From positions 1 through 63,309 of the forward strand of contig NZ_AUIV01000025.1 in assembly GCF_000423885.1 (NCBI RefSeq): a stretch of 63,309 nucleotides of DNA. Reading direction: 5' to 3'. The stretch's first letter is position 1, and the number at the start of each line of letters is the position of its first letter. The position numbers were made by a program, and so were the translations under genes. The notes under the pieces were generated by a model. It did no database searches. It was given only the letters and a program-made list of their open reading frames with translations, and had not been told where the DNA came from. This DNA is from Thermomonas fusca DSM 15424 (GTDB lineage Bacteria; Pseudomonadota; Gammaproteobacteria; Xanthomonadales; Xanthomonadaceae). Of this stretch, positions 43,560 through 53,204 are shown one piece after another.

Positions 43560-44302
43560 CCTGGACCCCGGACGATGCCGACCTGCATGCGCTGGTCGAT
43601 GGTCGCCTGCCGCCCGACCGCCGCGACGCCGTGCTGGCGTGGCTGTGCGCGCATCCCGAAGCGCAGGCGCGGGTGGACGCGTGGCAGCGCGACGCGCAAC
43701 TGCTGCGCGCCGACTGGGCCGGTCTGGATACGCCCGCCGCGCTGCCGGGGTCGGTCGGCGTGGCCGCGGCGCGGCGACGGCTGGCCCGGCGCCGCCGTGC
43801 GCGGGTCGGGCTGGCCACGGCCTGCATGCTGGCGCTGGGGATCGGCACCCTGTTCGGCTGGCAGCTGCGCGGCGCCGGCGTGGGCGAGCGAGCGCCGATG
43901 GCCGATGCGGTGGCGGCGTACCGGCTGTTCGCCGCCGGGCCGGCGCCGCTGGAGTTCGACGCCGGCGGCCGCGCGCAGCTGCAGGCATGGCTGCACGCGC
44001 AGTTCGGCGCGGCCGGCGACGTACCGGACTTCAGCGCGCAGGGCTACCGGCTTGAAGGCGGGCGGCTGCTGTCCACGCCGGAGGGCGCGGCCGCGATGCT
44101 GGTCTACCAGGACCGCGATGGCGGCCGCATCGGCCTGTACCTGCGCCCGCGCACGCCGCGCCTGGCCGCGCCGGGTGAACGCCGCGACGGCCGCCTGCTG
44201 GCGCAGTACTGGGCGGAAGGCCGCACCGCGTTCGCGCTGGTCGGGCCGGCCACGCAGGTGCGGCTGCGCGCGCTGGCACCGCTGCTGCGCGGCGCCGGCT
44301 GA
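43556..44302 (+). CDS. Transmembrane anti-sigma factor
   Basis: The 248-residue protein starts with a short helical cytoplasmic domain like anti-sigma domains (DADLHALVDGRLPPDRRDAVLAWLCAHPEA), but without the zinc-binding CxxC motif. One membrane helix follows (VGLATACMLALGIGTLFGWQL, about 83-103) and then a periplasmic domain of about 140 residues. Its position and overlap with the sigma gene identify it. The single Cys in the cytoplasmic domain and the periplasmic part may sense the signal; how release occurs is unknown. Confidence 0.88.
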   Translation: MTWTPDDADLHALVDGRLPPDRRDAVLAWLCAHPEAQARVDAWQRDAQLLRADWAGLDTPAALPGSVGVAAARRRLARRRRARVGLATACMLALGIGTLFGWQLRGAGVGERAPMADAVAAYRLFAAGPAPLEFDAGGRAQLQAWLHAQFGAAGDVPDFSAQGYRLEGGRLLSTPEGAAAMLVYQDRDGGRIGLYLRPRTPRLAAPGERRDGRLLAQYWAEGRTAFALVGPATQVRLRALAPLLRGAG

Positions 44303-44311
44303 GCCGCGGGA

Positions 44312-45688
44312 TCAGCCCGCGGCGCGCGCCTTCAGCAGGGCGTAGGCGGCGCGCAGGCCCTGCGCTTCGCCGCCGGCAGGCTTGCCGGGGCGGTCGCTGT
44401 CGTTCCATGCGTACACGTCCACATGGCCCCAGCGCACGCCATCATCGACGAAGCGTTCGAGGTACAGCGCGGCGGTGACGCTGCCGGCCATGGTGGTGTT
44501 GCTGCTGTTGGCCAGGTCCGCGATGCCGCTGGTGAGGTAGCGCAGGTACGGCCGCCACAGCGGCATCCGCCACAGCGGGTCGCGCGCCTGCTGGCCGGCG
44601 GCCAGCCACTCGTGGGCCAGCGCCTCGTCGTTGGCGTACAGCGCCGGCAGGTCCGGGCCCAACGCGATGCGCGCGGCGCCGGTGAGGGTGGCGAAGTCCA
44701 GCAGCAGGTCGGGCGAAAGTTCGCAGGCGCGGGTCAGCGCGTCGCACAGCACCAGCCGGCCTTCGGCGTCGGTATTGTCGATCTCCACGCTGACGCCCTT
44801 GCGGGTGGCGATCACTTCGCCGGGCCGGAACGCATTCGGGCCGACGGCATTCTCCACCGCCGCGACCAGCAGGGTGGTCCGCAGCGGCAGCTTGCGCGCC
44901 ATCACCAGTTCGGCCAGCGCCAATGCGTGCGCGGCGCCGCCCATGTCCTTTTTCATGTTGCGCATGCCGGCGGCGGCCTTGAGGTCCAGCCCGCCGGTGT
45001 CGAAGCACACGCCCTTGCCGCAGATCACCACGTGCGGATGCGACGGCTCGCCCCAGCGCAGTTCAATGATGCGCGGCGCGCGGTGCGAGGCGCGGCCGAC
45101 CGCGTGGATGGCCGGGTAGTTCTGCGCCAGCAGCGCGTCGCCGGCGATCACCTCTACCGCCGCGCCATGCACCTGCGCCATTTCGCGCGCGACGGCTTCC
45201 AGTTCGTCCGGGCCCATGTGCTCGGTGGGCGTGTTGACCAGGTCGCGCACGCGCACGCAGGCGGCCAGCACATCGAAGCTCTCGGCGTCGAACGCCTCCG
45301 ATACCAGCCGCGCCAGCGGCGCGGGCTGCGACTTGTAGCGGCTGAAGCGATACAGGCCGAGGCCCCAGCCCAGCTGCAGCGCGCGGAGGGCGCCACCGTC
45401 GAGTTCGCAGGCCGCCCGCCAGTCGCCGGCCGGCAACGCGCGCGGCGCGTGCGCCCAGGCCAGCGGGTCGTGCGGGTCCTCGATGCCCAGCACCGCGCCG
45501 GCCACGCGGCCTTCACCATCCGCCCAGGCCTGCACGCTGCCGGCGCTGCCGTCGAAACGTTGTGCCGCCAGCCAGGCCTGCACCGGCGCGGGCTGCGCCG
45601 CGCACCAGGCGGCGAACTCGGGCTTGCGCACGGCATGCAGCGGCAGCGGGGTGTCGGTGGTGGCGGTGAAGCCGGCGGGCAGGTTCAT
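44312..45688 (-). CDS. M17 leucyl aminopeptidase family protein
   Basis: The 458-residue enzyme is a two-metal aminopeptidase of the M17 family, acting in the cytoplasm on peptide N-termini. Metal and catalytic motifs are KGVCFDTGGLDLK, MKKDMGGAAHAL and the family signature NTDAEGRL. It belongs to the shorter PepB-like branch rather than PepA. Its start overlaps the stop of the HAD phosphatase gene by 4 bases, so they form an operon. It converges with the anti-sigma gene. Confidence 0.93.
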   Translation of the reverse strand: MNLPAGFTATTDTPLPLHAVRKPEFAAWCAAQPAPVQAWLAAQRFDGSAGSVQAWADGEGRVAGAVLGIEDPHDPLAWAHAPRALPAGDWRAACELDGGALRALQLGWGLGLYRFSRYKSQPAPLARLVSEAFDAESFDVLAACVRVRDLVNTPTEHMGPDELEAVAREMAQVHGAAVEVIAGDALLAQNYPAIHAVGRASHRAPRIIELRWGEPSHPHVVICGKGVCFDTGGLDLKAAAGMRNMKKDMGGAAHALALAELVMARKLPLRTTLLVAAVENAVGPNAFRPGEVIATRKGVSVEIDNTDAEGRLVLCDALTRACELSPDLLLDFATLTGAARIALGPDLPALYANDEALAHEWLAAGQQARDPLWRMPLWRPYLRYLTSGIADLANSSNTTMAGSVTAALYLERFVDDGVRWGHVDVYAWNDSDRPGKPAGGEAQGLRAAYALLKARAAG

Positions 45689-46398
45689 GCGGCGTTCTCG
45701 AAAACAGCGCCCGCGTCCAGCCAGTCGGCCAGCGCGGTCAGGGTGGGGATGTGCAGGTCGGCGCGCGCCAGCGGTTCCGGCCAGGCGTGGTCGCCGCGGT
45801 CGATCCAGCAGCTGCGCAGGCCGGCGTTGGCGGCGCCCGCCACGTCCATGTGCGGATGGTCGCCTACGTGCAGCACTTCGCCGGGGGCAACGCCCAGCCG
45901 GCGGCAGGCCTCATGGAACAGGCCGGCATCCGGCTTGGCCGCGCCGTATTCGCGCGCGCCCAGCTGGAAGCGGAACAGGCTGCTAATGCCGATCGCCGCA
46001 AGGTCGGCGTTGCCGTTGGTCAGCGCGGCGACCGGCAGGTGCGCGGCAATGCGCTGCAGGCCGGCGTGCGCGTCGGGATAGAAGTCCACCCGGTTGCGCT
46101 CGTGGAAGAAGATCGCGTACGCCGCGCTGGCCAGTGCCGGGTCGTCGCCGCTCTCGCGCAGCGCACGTTCGATGGTCAGCCGGCGCAGCAGGCCGAGGTC
46201 GTGCGCATGCTCCGGGAACTCGCTGAAGACCCGCTCGCGCAGCGCGCGCATTTCGCTGATCGGGAAACGCTCGGCGGTGCGCGGGCTGTGCTCGGAGAAC
46301 CAGGCGTGCAGGGCGGTTTCGATGCGGTCCCCGATCGGGGCGAACGGCCACAGGGTGTCGTCGAGATCGAGGGTGATGGCGCGGATGGGCAGGTTCAC
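45685..46398 (-). CDS. HAD-superfamily hydrolase (YjjG-like)
   Basis: The 237-residue protein carries the four HAD motifs: nucleophile and acid in LDLDDTLW, Thr/Asn in ALTNGNADL, Lys in YGAAKPDAGLF and the acidic pair in VGDHPHMDVAGA. A helical cap of type C1 lies between motifs I and II. Pyrimidine nucleotide or sugar phosphatase activity is typical for the subgroup. GTG at 46398 was chosen because it directly precedes the nucleophile strand and follows a stop-rich boundary with the next gene. It is upstream of, and coupled to, the M17 gene. Confidence 0.88.
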   Translation of the reverse strand: MNLPIRAITLDLDDTLWPFAPIGDRIETALHAWFSEHSPRTAERFPISEMRALRERVFSEFPEHAHDLGLLRRLTIERALRESGDDPALASAAYAIFFHERNRVDFYPDAHAGLQRIAAHLPVAALTNGNADLAAIGISSLFRFQLGAREYGAAKPDAGLFHEACRRLGVAPGEVLHVGDHPHMDVAGAANAGLRSCWIDRGDHAWPEPLARADLHIPTLTALADWLDAGAVFENAA

Positions 46399-46460
46399 GC
46401 CGCCATTGTAGGCCGGCCAGTCAGGGCGCGCCCGGCGGCGCGTCCTGGCCTGCGGCCCGG

Positions 46461-47579
46461 CTATTCGAGCAGGCGCGCCCAGCCGTCCATGCCTTCCATC
46501 TTCGCCAGCATGATCTTCACGCAGACCAGCATCGGCACCGCCAGCAGCAGGCCGATGATTCCCCACAGCCAGCCGAACACCATCAGCGCCAGGATCAGCA
46601 CCAGCGGCGACAGTGCCATCCGCCGACCCAGGATGATCGGGGTCACGATCTGTCCTTCCAGCGTGTGCAAGCCCAGGTAGATCGCTGCCGGCAGCAGCGC
46701 GCGCAGCGGCTCGTCGTAGCTGGAGAAGCCCATCAGCAGCATCACCACGATGCCGATCAGCGGGCCGACGTAGGGTGCGAAGTTGAGCAGCATCGCCATC
46801 GTGCCCCACAGCAGCGCCTCGTCCATTGGCATCTCGAGGAAGAACCACAGGCAGCCGGCGAAGGCCAGCCCCACCACCGCGTTGATCGCGCTGATGGTCA
46901 GCACGTAACGGCTGATCTCGATCTCGATGGCCTGCAGGATCTCCACCGTCAGCTTCTTCTTCTGCCGGTCCGGCAGCAGCGCGATGGCGTGCCGCTGCAG
47001 ATCCTGGCCATAAACCATGAAGAAGAACGTCAGCAGCACCACTGCCAGCACCGAGGCCATCATCATCGGGGTGGCGGTGAGCGACTTGTACGGATCGTTG
47101 ACCTCCGTGCGCACCACCTGCACCGGCTTGCTCGTGCTCTCGCCACCAGCCACGCGGGCGATGTTTTCGGCGGCGCGGTTGGCGTCCTGCACCGGCTTGG
47201 TCAGCTTCTGCAGCTTGGGCGTCAGGGTGCGCAGTTCGCGCGGCGCTTCGCGCACCCATTCGCTGGCCGGCTGCACCAGCTGCAGGCCTAGCAGCACGGT
47301 CAGCGCGATGCCGCTGCACAGCACCGCCAGCGCGGCCACGAAGCGCGGCACGTACAGGCGCTGCAAGAGCCGAATGATGGGGTTGCCGATCAACGCGAAG
47401 AACATCGCCAGCAGCACCGGCAGGATCAGGTCCTGGCTGGCCCACAGGGTGTAGGCGACCGCCAGCACCGCCAGTACCACCAGCGAAAGCGGCCCGCGCG
47501 GGCGCGGCGCAGGTGGCGCGGGTTCGCCTGCGGCGGGCGCCTCGGCGATCGTTGTCGCGGCATCGGCCGATGCGCTCAC
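46461..47579 (-). CDS. AI-2E (PerM/YdiK) family transporter
   Basis: The 372-residue membrane protein has the AI-2E architecture: paired N-terminal helices (PLSLVVLAVLAVAYTLWASQDLILPVLLAMFFALIGNP), a soluble stretch and a C-terminal bundle with AMLLNFAPYVGPLIGIVV and LEGQIVTPIILGRRMALSP. The family includes TqsA and a sodium/proton antiporter, so the substrate is uncertain. Start is GTG at 47579, overlapping the stop of the preceding small gene by 4 bases. Residues 1-30 are Ala/Pro-rich and cytoplasmic. Confidence 0.9.
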   Translation of the reverse strand: MSASADAATTIAEAPAAGEPAPPAPRPRGPLSLVVLAVLAVAYTLWASQDLILPVLLAMFFALIGNPIIRLLQRLYVPRFVAALAVLCSGIALTVLLGLQLVQPASEWVREAPRELRTLTPKLQKLTKPVQDANRAAENIARVAGGESTSKPVQVVRTEVNDPYKSLTATPMMMASVLAVVLLTFFFMVYGQDLQRHAIALLPDRQKKKLTVEILQAIEIEISRYVLTISAINAVVGLAFAGCLWFFLEMPMDEALLWGTMAMLLNFAPYVGPLIGIVVMLLMGFSSYDEPLRALLPAAIYLGLHTLEGQIVTPIILGRRMALSPLVLILALMVFGWLWGIIGLLLAVPMLVCVKIMLAKMEGMDGWARLLE

Positions 47580-47947
47580 GGAATCGCCCCATAGCTGGGG
47601 GGAACAACGGGCGCGGGGGCAGGTGCCGGCGCGGGCGCGGGTGGGCTCTCTTGCACCTCCTCCTGCGCCGCTTGCGCGGTCTGCACGCCTGCCTGCAGTC
47701 CGGCCAGCAGCGGCGCCAGCGTGCGTAGCAGGGCCACCACGCCGTTGCCACTGCTCGCCAGCTGCGCAGGTTTGGCGCGGCCAGCCACGAAGCCGGCGGC
47801 AAGCCCCACGATGACAATCCGGCCGGGCGTCCACGCCGCGCGCCAGCTGGCGGCCAAGTGGCGCCAACGGCCCACGGCTTCGCGCTCGCGGGCTTCCAGC
47901 GTCTCTTCCGCCTGTTTGACCTTGGTGAGTAGCGCGTCGAATCCCAT
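47576..47947 (-). CDS. Small protein of unknown function with one membrane segment
   Basis: The 123-residue protein starts with a charged helical stretch (LLTKVKQAEETLEAREREAVGRW), has a short hydrophobic segment (GRIVIVGLAAGFVAGR) and ends in an Ala/Pro repeat (APAPAPAPAPVVPP). I do not recognise a named family. It is coupled to the AI-2E gene by a GTGA overlap and lies in a run with two other small membrane-associated proteins. Confidence 0.75.
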   Translation of the reverse strand: MGFDALLTKVKQAEETLEAREREAVGRWRHLAASWRAAWTPGRIVIVGLAAGFVAGRAKPAQLASSGNGVVALLRTLAPLLAGLQAGVQTAQAAQEEVQESPPAPAPAPAPAPVVPPSYGAIP

Positions 47948-47957
47948 CGCGGCTCCC

Positions 47958-48533
47958 TTAAGGCGGTGTCACGTCGATGCCGAGGCCCTTCTTCGGCGGC
48001 GTGCCGGTCTGCGCTTCAACCTCCGCCACCTTTTCCGCGGCAGCCTCGCTGGACTGCGCGCCACCCGCATCGGGCATGAAGTCGGCCAGTTCGCCCACGC
48101 CCAGCCGGGCCAGCTGGCGACGCGTGGCTTTCAGGCGGGTGTGCTCGAAGTAGCGCATTGCCCCGAAACCCGCGGCGGCGGTGGCCACCATGCTCAGCGC
48201 AGCGGCAATCAGCAATCCCGCCAGCCACGAAAGTCCGGCAACCACCAGCGCCGCCACCAGCGCGGCCATCAGCAGCAGCCAAGCGGAGGCGCCAAAGGCG
48301 ATCGCGATGCCGGTGAAGGCCAACGTGCGGCCGAACGCGCTGCGCGCCAGCGAGACATCGGCGGCCACCAGGATGCGCAGCGCCTTGGCCGCGTCGGCAG
48401 CCGCCTTCAGTCCTTCCCGGCCTTCGTCACGCAGCCCGCGCAGGGTTTCTTCGATGCCGGGCGCGGCCTGCGCCGATGCATCATCCGGTGCGCCCCGCGG
48501 CGTGTCCTGCGGGGCGTCCTCGTTGGCATGCAT
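47958..48533 (-). CDS. Phage-holin-superfamily protein (DUF1469/YqjE-like)
   Basis: The 191-residue protein contains two adjacent membrane helices (AFTGIAIAFGASAWLLLMAALVAAL and LLIAAALSMVATAAAGFGAM, about 72-120) flanked by charged helices, as in the YqjE/holin superfamily III group. It is not evidence of a prophage; in enterobacteria YqjE sits with YqjD. Here it lies next to a YqjD-like gene, which repeats that pairing. Its role is in membrane or ribosome-associated stress, by family only. Confidence 0.78.
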   Translation of the reverse strand: MHANEDAPQDTPRGAPDDASAQAAPGIEETLRGLRDEGREGLKAAADAAKALRILVAADVSLARSAFGRTLAFTGIAIAFGASAWLLLMAALVAALVVAGLSWLAGLLIAAALSMVATAAAGFGAMRYFEHTRLKATRRQLARLGVGELADFMPDAGGAQSSEAAAEKVAEVEAQTGTPPKKGLGIDVTPP

Positions 48534-48539
48534 GGGTGC

Positions 48540-48896
48540 TTACTTGTCGCTGCGGCCAAGTCTGGAAATGATCCAGCCGGCGGCGAAGGCCGCGCCGAAC
48601 GCCACCAGCGGGCGCTCGCGGATCAGCTCGGCGGCGCTGTCCAGCAGGTCGCGGCCCTTGTCCATCAGCGCGCTGGCCTGTTCGCCTGCGGCTGCGCCCA
48701 GATGCTCGGCGGCGCCAAGCCCGGACAGCGCGCCATCGGCGAGTTCCGCCTTGATCTGCGCCTTGCCCAGCCGCAGTTCGTCACCGGCCACGGCCGCCGC
48801 GTTGCGGACCGCGCCGCCGCCAGCACTGGCCGCCTGCTTCAGGTGCGCGCCGGCCTCGCCCAGGCCGCTCTTGACCGCATCGGTGTGTTCGCTCAT
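48540..48896 (-). CDS. YqjD/ElaB-like membrane-anchored protein
   Basis: The 118-residue protein is a long amphipathic, Ala-rich helix ending in the C-terminal anchor RERPLVAFGAAFAAGWIISRLGRSDK, which is the hallmark of YqjD, ElaB and YgaM. In E. coli such proteins tether ribosomes to the inner membrane in stationary phase. ATG at 48896 is preceded by GAGG and is preferred over the in-frame start at 48938. It heads the four-gene run ending with the AI-2E permease. Confidence 0.8.
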   Translation of the reverse strand: MSEHTDAVKSGLGEAGAHLKQAASAGGGAVRNAAAVAGDELRLGKAQIKAELADGALSGLGAAEHLGAAAGEQASALMDKGRDLLDSAAELIRERPLVAFGAAFAAGWIISRLGRSDK

Positions 48897-48956
48897 TGAC
48901 GCATCCTCGAGTGGGAGTGGGAAAGGGCAGTGTCGCACCGATGCGTGACGGCCGCG

Positions 48957-50387
<1,431 letters not shown>

Positions 50388-50642
50388 GCGGTGATACGTG
50401 GGGCAAGGTTGGTGACAGGTCAAGTATTGCCGAGTCTCGTGATGGCACGCGCAATCCTGGCTGAAGGCGGCCCGGGCGGGGGGTCGGCAGGGAGGCATTG
50501 CCGGCGCTGCCCATGCACCGCGCTGCAACATTTCCGCATTCAGTTCCACGCCCAGAAACCGTCGCTTGCCGTGGAACCCGCATCGCCGGGCGATCTCAGC
50601 CAGGCGCCCGGAAACGCAAGCCTCCGGGCGCAAATTTTGGCG

Positions 50643-50671
50643 TTGACTTGGTCCGGGGGCGTGGCTATCGT
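50643..50671 (+). promoter_or_regulatory. Sigma-70 promoter of nrdJ
   Basis: TTGACT (50643-50648) and TATCGT (50666-50671) are separated by 17 bp, one of the best sigma-70 matches in the window. Transcription would start about 50678, just before the first NrdR-box-like palindrome, leaving a leader of about 267 nt. Confidence 0.65.
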
Positions 50672-50684
50672 CCGTCGGGTTGGG

Positions 50685-50700
50685 CCACTAGATCTAGTGG
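50685..50700. promoter_or_regulatory. NrdR box 1 (perfect palindrome)
   Basis: CCACTAGATCTAGTGG is a perfect 16-bp palindrome. It agrees at 13 of 16 positions with ACACTATATCTAGTGT, the form I use for the NrdR box. NrdR is the nucleotide-sensing repressor of ribonucleotide reductase genes. The site lies directly after the predicted transcription start of nrdJ. Confidence 0.7.
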
Positions 50701-50716
50701 TTCGTGATTGCAGGAA

Positions 50717-50732
50717 AACCCAAGGCTAGTGG
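50717..50732. promoter_or_regulatory. NrdR box 2 (half-conserved)
   Basis: The 16 bases AACCCAAGGCTAGTGG keep the right half CTAGTGG of box 1. The offset between the two boxes is 32 bp, about three helical turns, as known for paired NrdR boxes. The left half is degenerate, so the pair probably binds cooperatively. Confidence 0.5.
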
Positions 50733-50944
50733 CGCAGGGGCGCCGCAGGATACGGGGCAACGACGTCGGCAGGGGAGCGGCGCGTGACGAAGCAAGAACC
50801 GGCGGCAACGCCATCACATTGAGAAAGCAGCAGGCTGCGCGCCCCGCGCGGCCTGCATCGTCGCCCCCGTCGGAAGCCGGGGGCGGGGCACGGGCAACGG
50901 GTCCGCCAGCTGGCGGGTCTATAAAGACAGGAGAGTCGAAGGGC

Positions 50945-53095
50945 ATGAGCACGGCGAGGCTTGAAGCGGTGACCACGGACGCAAATCAGGACATTCCGAT
51001 GCAGCCGGCATCGACCGACATCTGGGACAAGAAGTACCGCCTGAAGACCAAGCAGGGGGCGCCGCTGGATGCCGACATCGACGGCACCTACAAGCGCGTC
51101 GCCAAGGCGCTGGCCGAAGCCGAGCCCACCGCCGAGCTGCAGCAGTACTGGCAGGAGCGTTTCACCTGGGCGCTGCGCCGTGGCGCGATCCCGGCCGGCC
51201 GCATCACCTCCAACGCCGGCGCGCAGGAACACAAGCCCGCCACCTCGACGATCAACTGCACCGTCTCCGGCACCATCGAAGACTCGATGGACGGCATCCT
51301 GGACAAGGTCCACGAAGCCGGCCTGACCCTGAAGGCCGGCTGCGGCATCGGCTACGAGTTCAGCACGCTGCGCCCGCGCGGCGCGTTCGTGGCCGGCGCC
51401 GGCGCCTACACCTCCGGCCCGATGTCGTTCATGGATATCTACGACAAGATGTGCTTCACCGTCTCCAGCGCCGGCGGCCGCCGTGGCGCGCAGATGGGCA
51501 CGTTCGACGTCAGCCATCCGGACGTGAAGGACTTCATCCGCGCCAAGCGCGAGGACGGCCGGCTGCGCCAGTTCAACCTGTCCCTGCTGATCACCGACGG
51601 CTTCATGCAGGCGGTGGAGGACGACGCCGACTGGCCGCTGGTGTTCCCGGTGAACATCAAGGAAAGGGGCGAGATCGACCTGGACAATCCGGAGCAGGTG
51701 GTCTGGCGCGAGTGGCCGACCCACCGCAATTACATCGCCCGCGAGGACGGGCTGGTGGCCTGCAAGATCTACGGCCACATCCGCGCCCGCCACCTGTGGG
51801 ACATGATCATGGTCTCGACGTATGACTACGCCGAGCCGGGGTTCATCCTGATCGACAAGGTCAACGAGATGAACAACAACTGGTGGTGCGAGACCATCCG
51901 CGCCACCAACCCCTGCGGCGAGCAGCCGCTGCCGCCCTACGGCGCCTGCCTGCTGGGTTCGGTCAACCTGACCAAGTTCGTCAAGCATCCCTTCACCGAC
52001 CAGGCCACGTTCGACTGGGAGGAATACAAGGAAGTGGTGCGCGTGTTCACCCGCATGCTGGACAACGTGGTCGAGGTCAACGGCCTGCCGCTGCAGCAGC
52101 AGCGCGACGAGATCATGCGCAAGCGCCGCCACGGCATGGGCTTCCTCGGCCTGGGCAGCACCATGACCATGCTGAAGATGAAGTACGGCAGCAAGGCGTC
52201 GTGCGAGTTCACCGAGCGCATCGCCCGCGACATGGCCGTGGCTGGCTGGGAAACCGGCCTGGCGCTGGCCAAGGAAAAGGGCCCCGCGCCGATCATGGAC
52301 GAGACCTTCGAGGTCACCGCCGAGATGCTGCGCAAGCGTCCGGAGATGAAGAAGGACGGCTGGAAGGTCGGTCAGAAGATCGCCGGCAAGGCCCTGCACG
52401 CGCGCTATTCGCGCTACATGCAGAAGGTCGCCGAGGTGGCGCCGGAACTGGTGGAGGAGCTGGCCGATGTCGGCGCCCGCTTCACCCACCACAGCTCCAT
52501 CGCGCCCACCGGCACCATCTCGCTGAGCCTGGCCAACAACGCCAGCAACGGCATCGAACCCAGCTTCGCGCACCACTACAGCCGCAACGTGATCCGCGAG
52601 GGCAAGAAGTCGAAGGAAAAGGTCGACGTGTTCTCGTTCGAGCTGCTGGCCTACCGCGAGCTGGTCAACCCGAAGGCGATGCCCTACGCCGAGGACGCGG
52701 CCGCCAAGCTGCCGGACTACTTCATCGCCGCCGACGACATCAGCCCGAAGGAGCACGTGGACGTGCAGGCCGCGGCGCAGAAGTGGGTGGACAGCTCCAT
52801 CTCCAAGACCGCGAACGTCCCCACCGACTACCCGTACGAGGACTTCAAGGACATCTACCGCTACGCCTACCAGCAGGGCCTGAAGGGCTGCACCACCTTC
52901 CGCTTCAACCCCGCCGCCTTCCAGGGCGTGCTGGTGAAGGAAGCCGACCTGGAGAACACCACCTATCGTTTCGAGCTGGAAGACGGCAGCGTGGTGGAAG
53001 TGAAGGGCAACGAGCAGATCGAATACGACGGCGAGATGCACACCGCGGCCAACCTCTTCGATGCGCTCAAGGAAGGGTATTACGGCAAGTTCTGA
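50945..53095 (+). CDS. nrdJ: Class II (adenosylcobalamin-dependent) ribonucleotide reductase, main subunit NrdJa
   Basis: The enzyme makes deoxyribonucleotides using a radical generated from adenosylcobalamin and needs no oxygen. The 716-residue chain holds the catalytic barrel, with STINCTVSG for the first redox Cys, NPCGEQPLPPYGACLLGSVNL around the radical Cys, and HHSSIAPTGTISL. It ends without the usual C-terminal cysteine pair, which is on a separate protein (nrdJb) as in Pseudomonas NrdJa/NrdJb. The ATG at 50945 matches the length of relatives; the frame is open 79 codons further upstream. Regulation by NrdR is likely from the two boxes. Confidence 0.93.
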   Translation: MSTARLEAVTTDANQDIPMQPASTDIWDKKYRLKTKQGAPLDADIDGTYKRVAKALAEAEPTAELQQYWQERFTWALRRGAIPAGRITSNAGAQEHKPATSTINCTVSGTIEDSMDGILDKVHEAGLTLKAGCGIGYEFSTLRPRGAFVAGAGAYTSGPMSFMDIYDKMCFTVSSAGGRRGAQMGTFDVSHPDVKDFIRAKREDGRLRQFNLSLLITDGFMQAVEDDADWPLVFPVNIKERGEIDLDNPEQVVWREWPTHRNYIAREDGLVACKIYGHIRARHLWDMIMVSTYDYAEPGFILIDKVNEMNNNWWCETIRATNPCGEQPLPPYGACLLGSVNLTKFVKHPFTDQATFDWEEYKEVVRVFTRMLDNVVEVNGLPLQQQRDEIMRKRRHGMGFLGLGSTMTMLKMKYGSKASCEFTERIARDMAVAGWETGLALAKEKGPAPIMDETFEVTAEMLRKRPEMKKDGWKVGQKIAGKALHARYSRYMQKVAEVAPELVEELADVGARFTHHSSIAPTGTISLSLANNASNGIEPSFAHHYSRNVIREGKKSKEKVDVFSFELLAYRELVNPKAMPYAEDAAAKLPDYFIAADDISPKEHVDVQAAAQKWVDSSISKTANVPTDYPYEDFKDIYRYAYQQGLKGCTTFRFNPAAFQGVLVKEADLENTTYRFELEDGSVVEVKGNEQIEYDGEMHTAANLFDALKEGYYGKF

Positions 53096-53204
53096 TGTGC
53101 CGGCCAACGGCGCGCGCGGCAGTGTTGCCACAATCACTGCACGCGCGCGCGGCCGGGTATAGGATCGCGCTGTTGTACCCACCAACCCACGCCCCGGAGG
53201 GCAC

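Larger units (their letters stand above)
50388..50944. other. Long intergenic region between the protease gene and nrdJ
   Basis: The left 250 bp hold the upstream region of the protease gene, for which I see no convincing promoter. From 50643 on lie the nrdJ promoter, two NrdR-box-like sites and a leader of about 265 nt with a GC hairpin (GCCCCCG with CGGGGGC near 50865). I looked for a cobalamin riboswitch in the leader and found no B12-box consensus. No small gene is supported. Confidence 0.6.

Noticed and set aside
47958..48533. Holin-superfamily protein as a sign of a prophage
   Set aside because: No other phage genes are nearby and the YqjD/YqjE pairing explains it.
50678..50944. Cobalamin riboswitch in the leader of the B12-dependent reductase
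   Set aside because: The leader is long enough and the biology fits, but I found no B12-box consensus and no recognisable core; only a GC hairpin and NrdR-like sites are visible.
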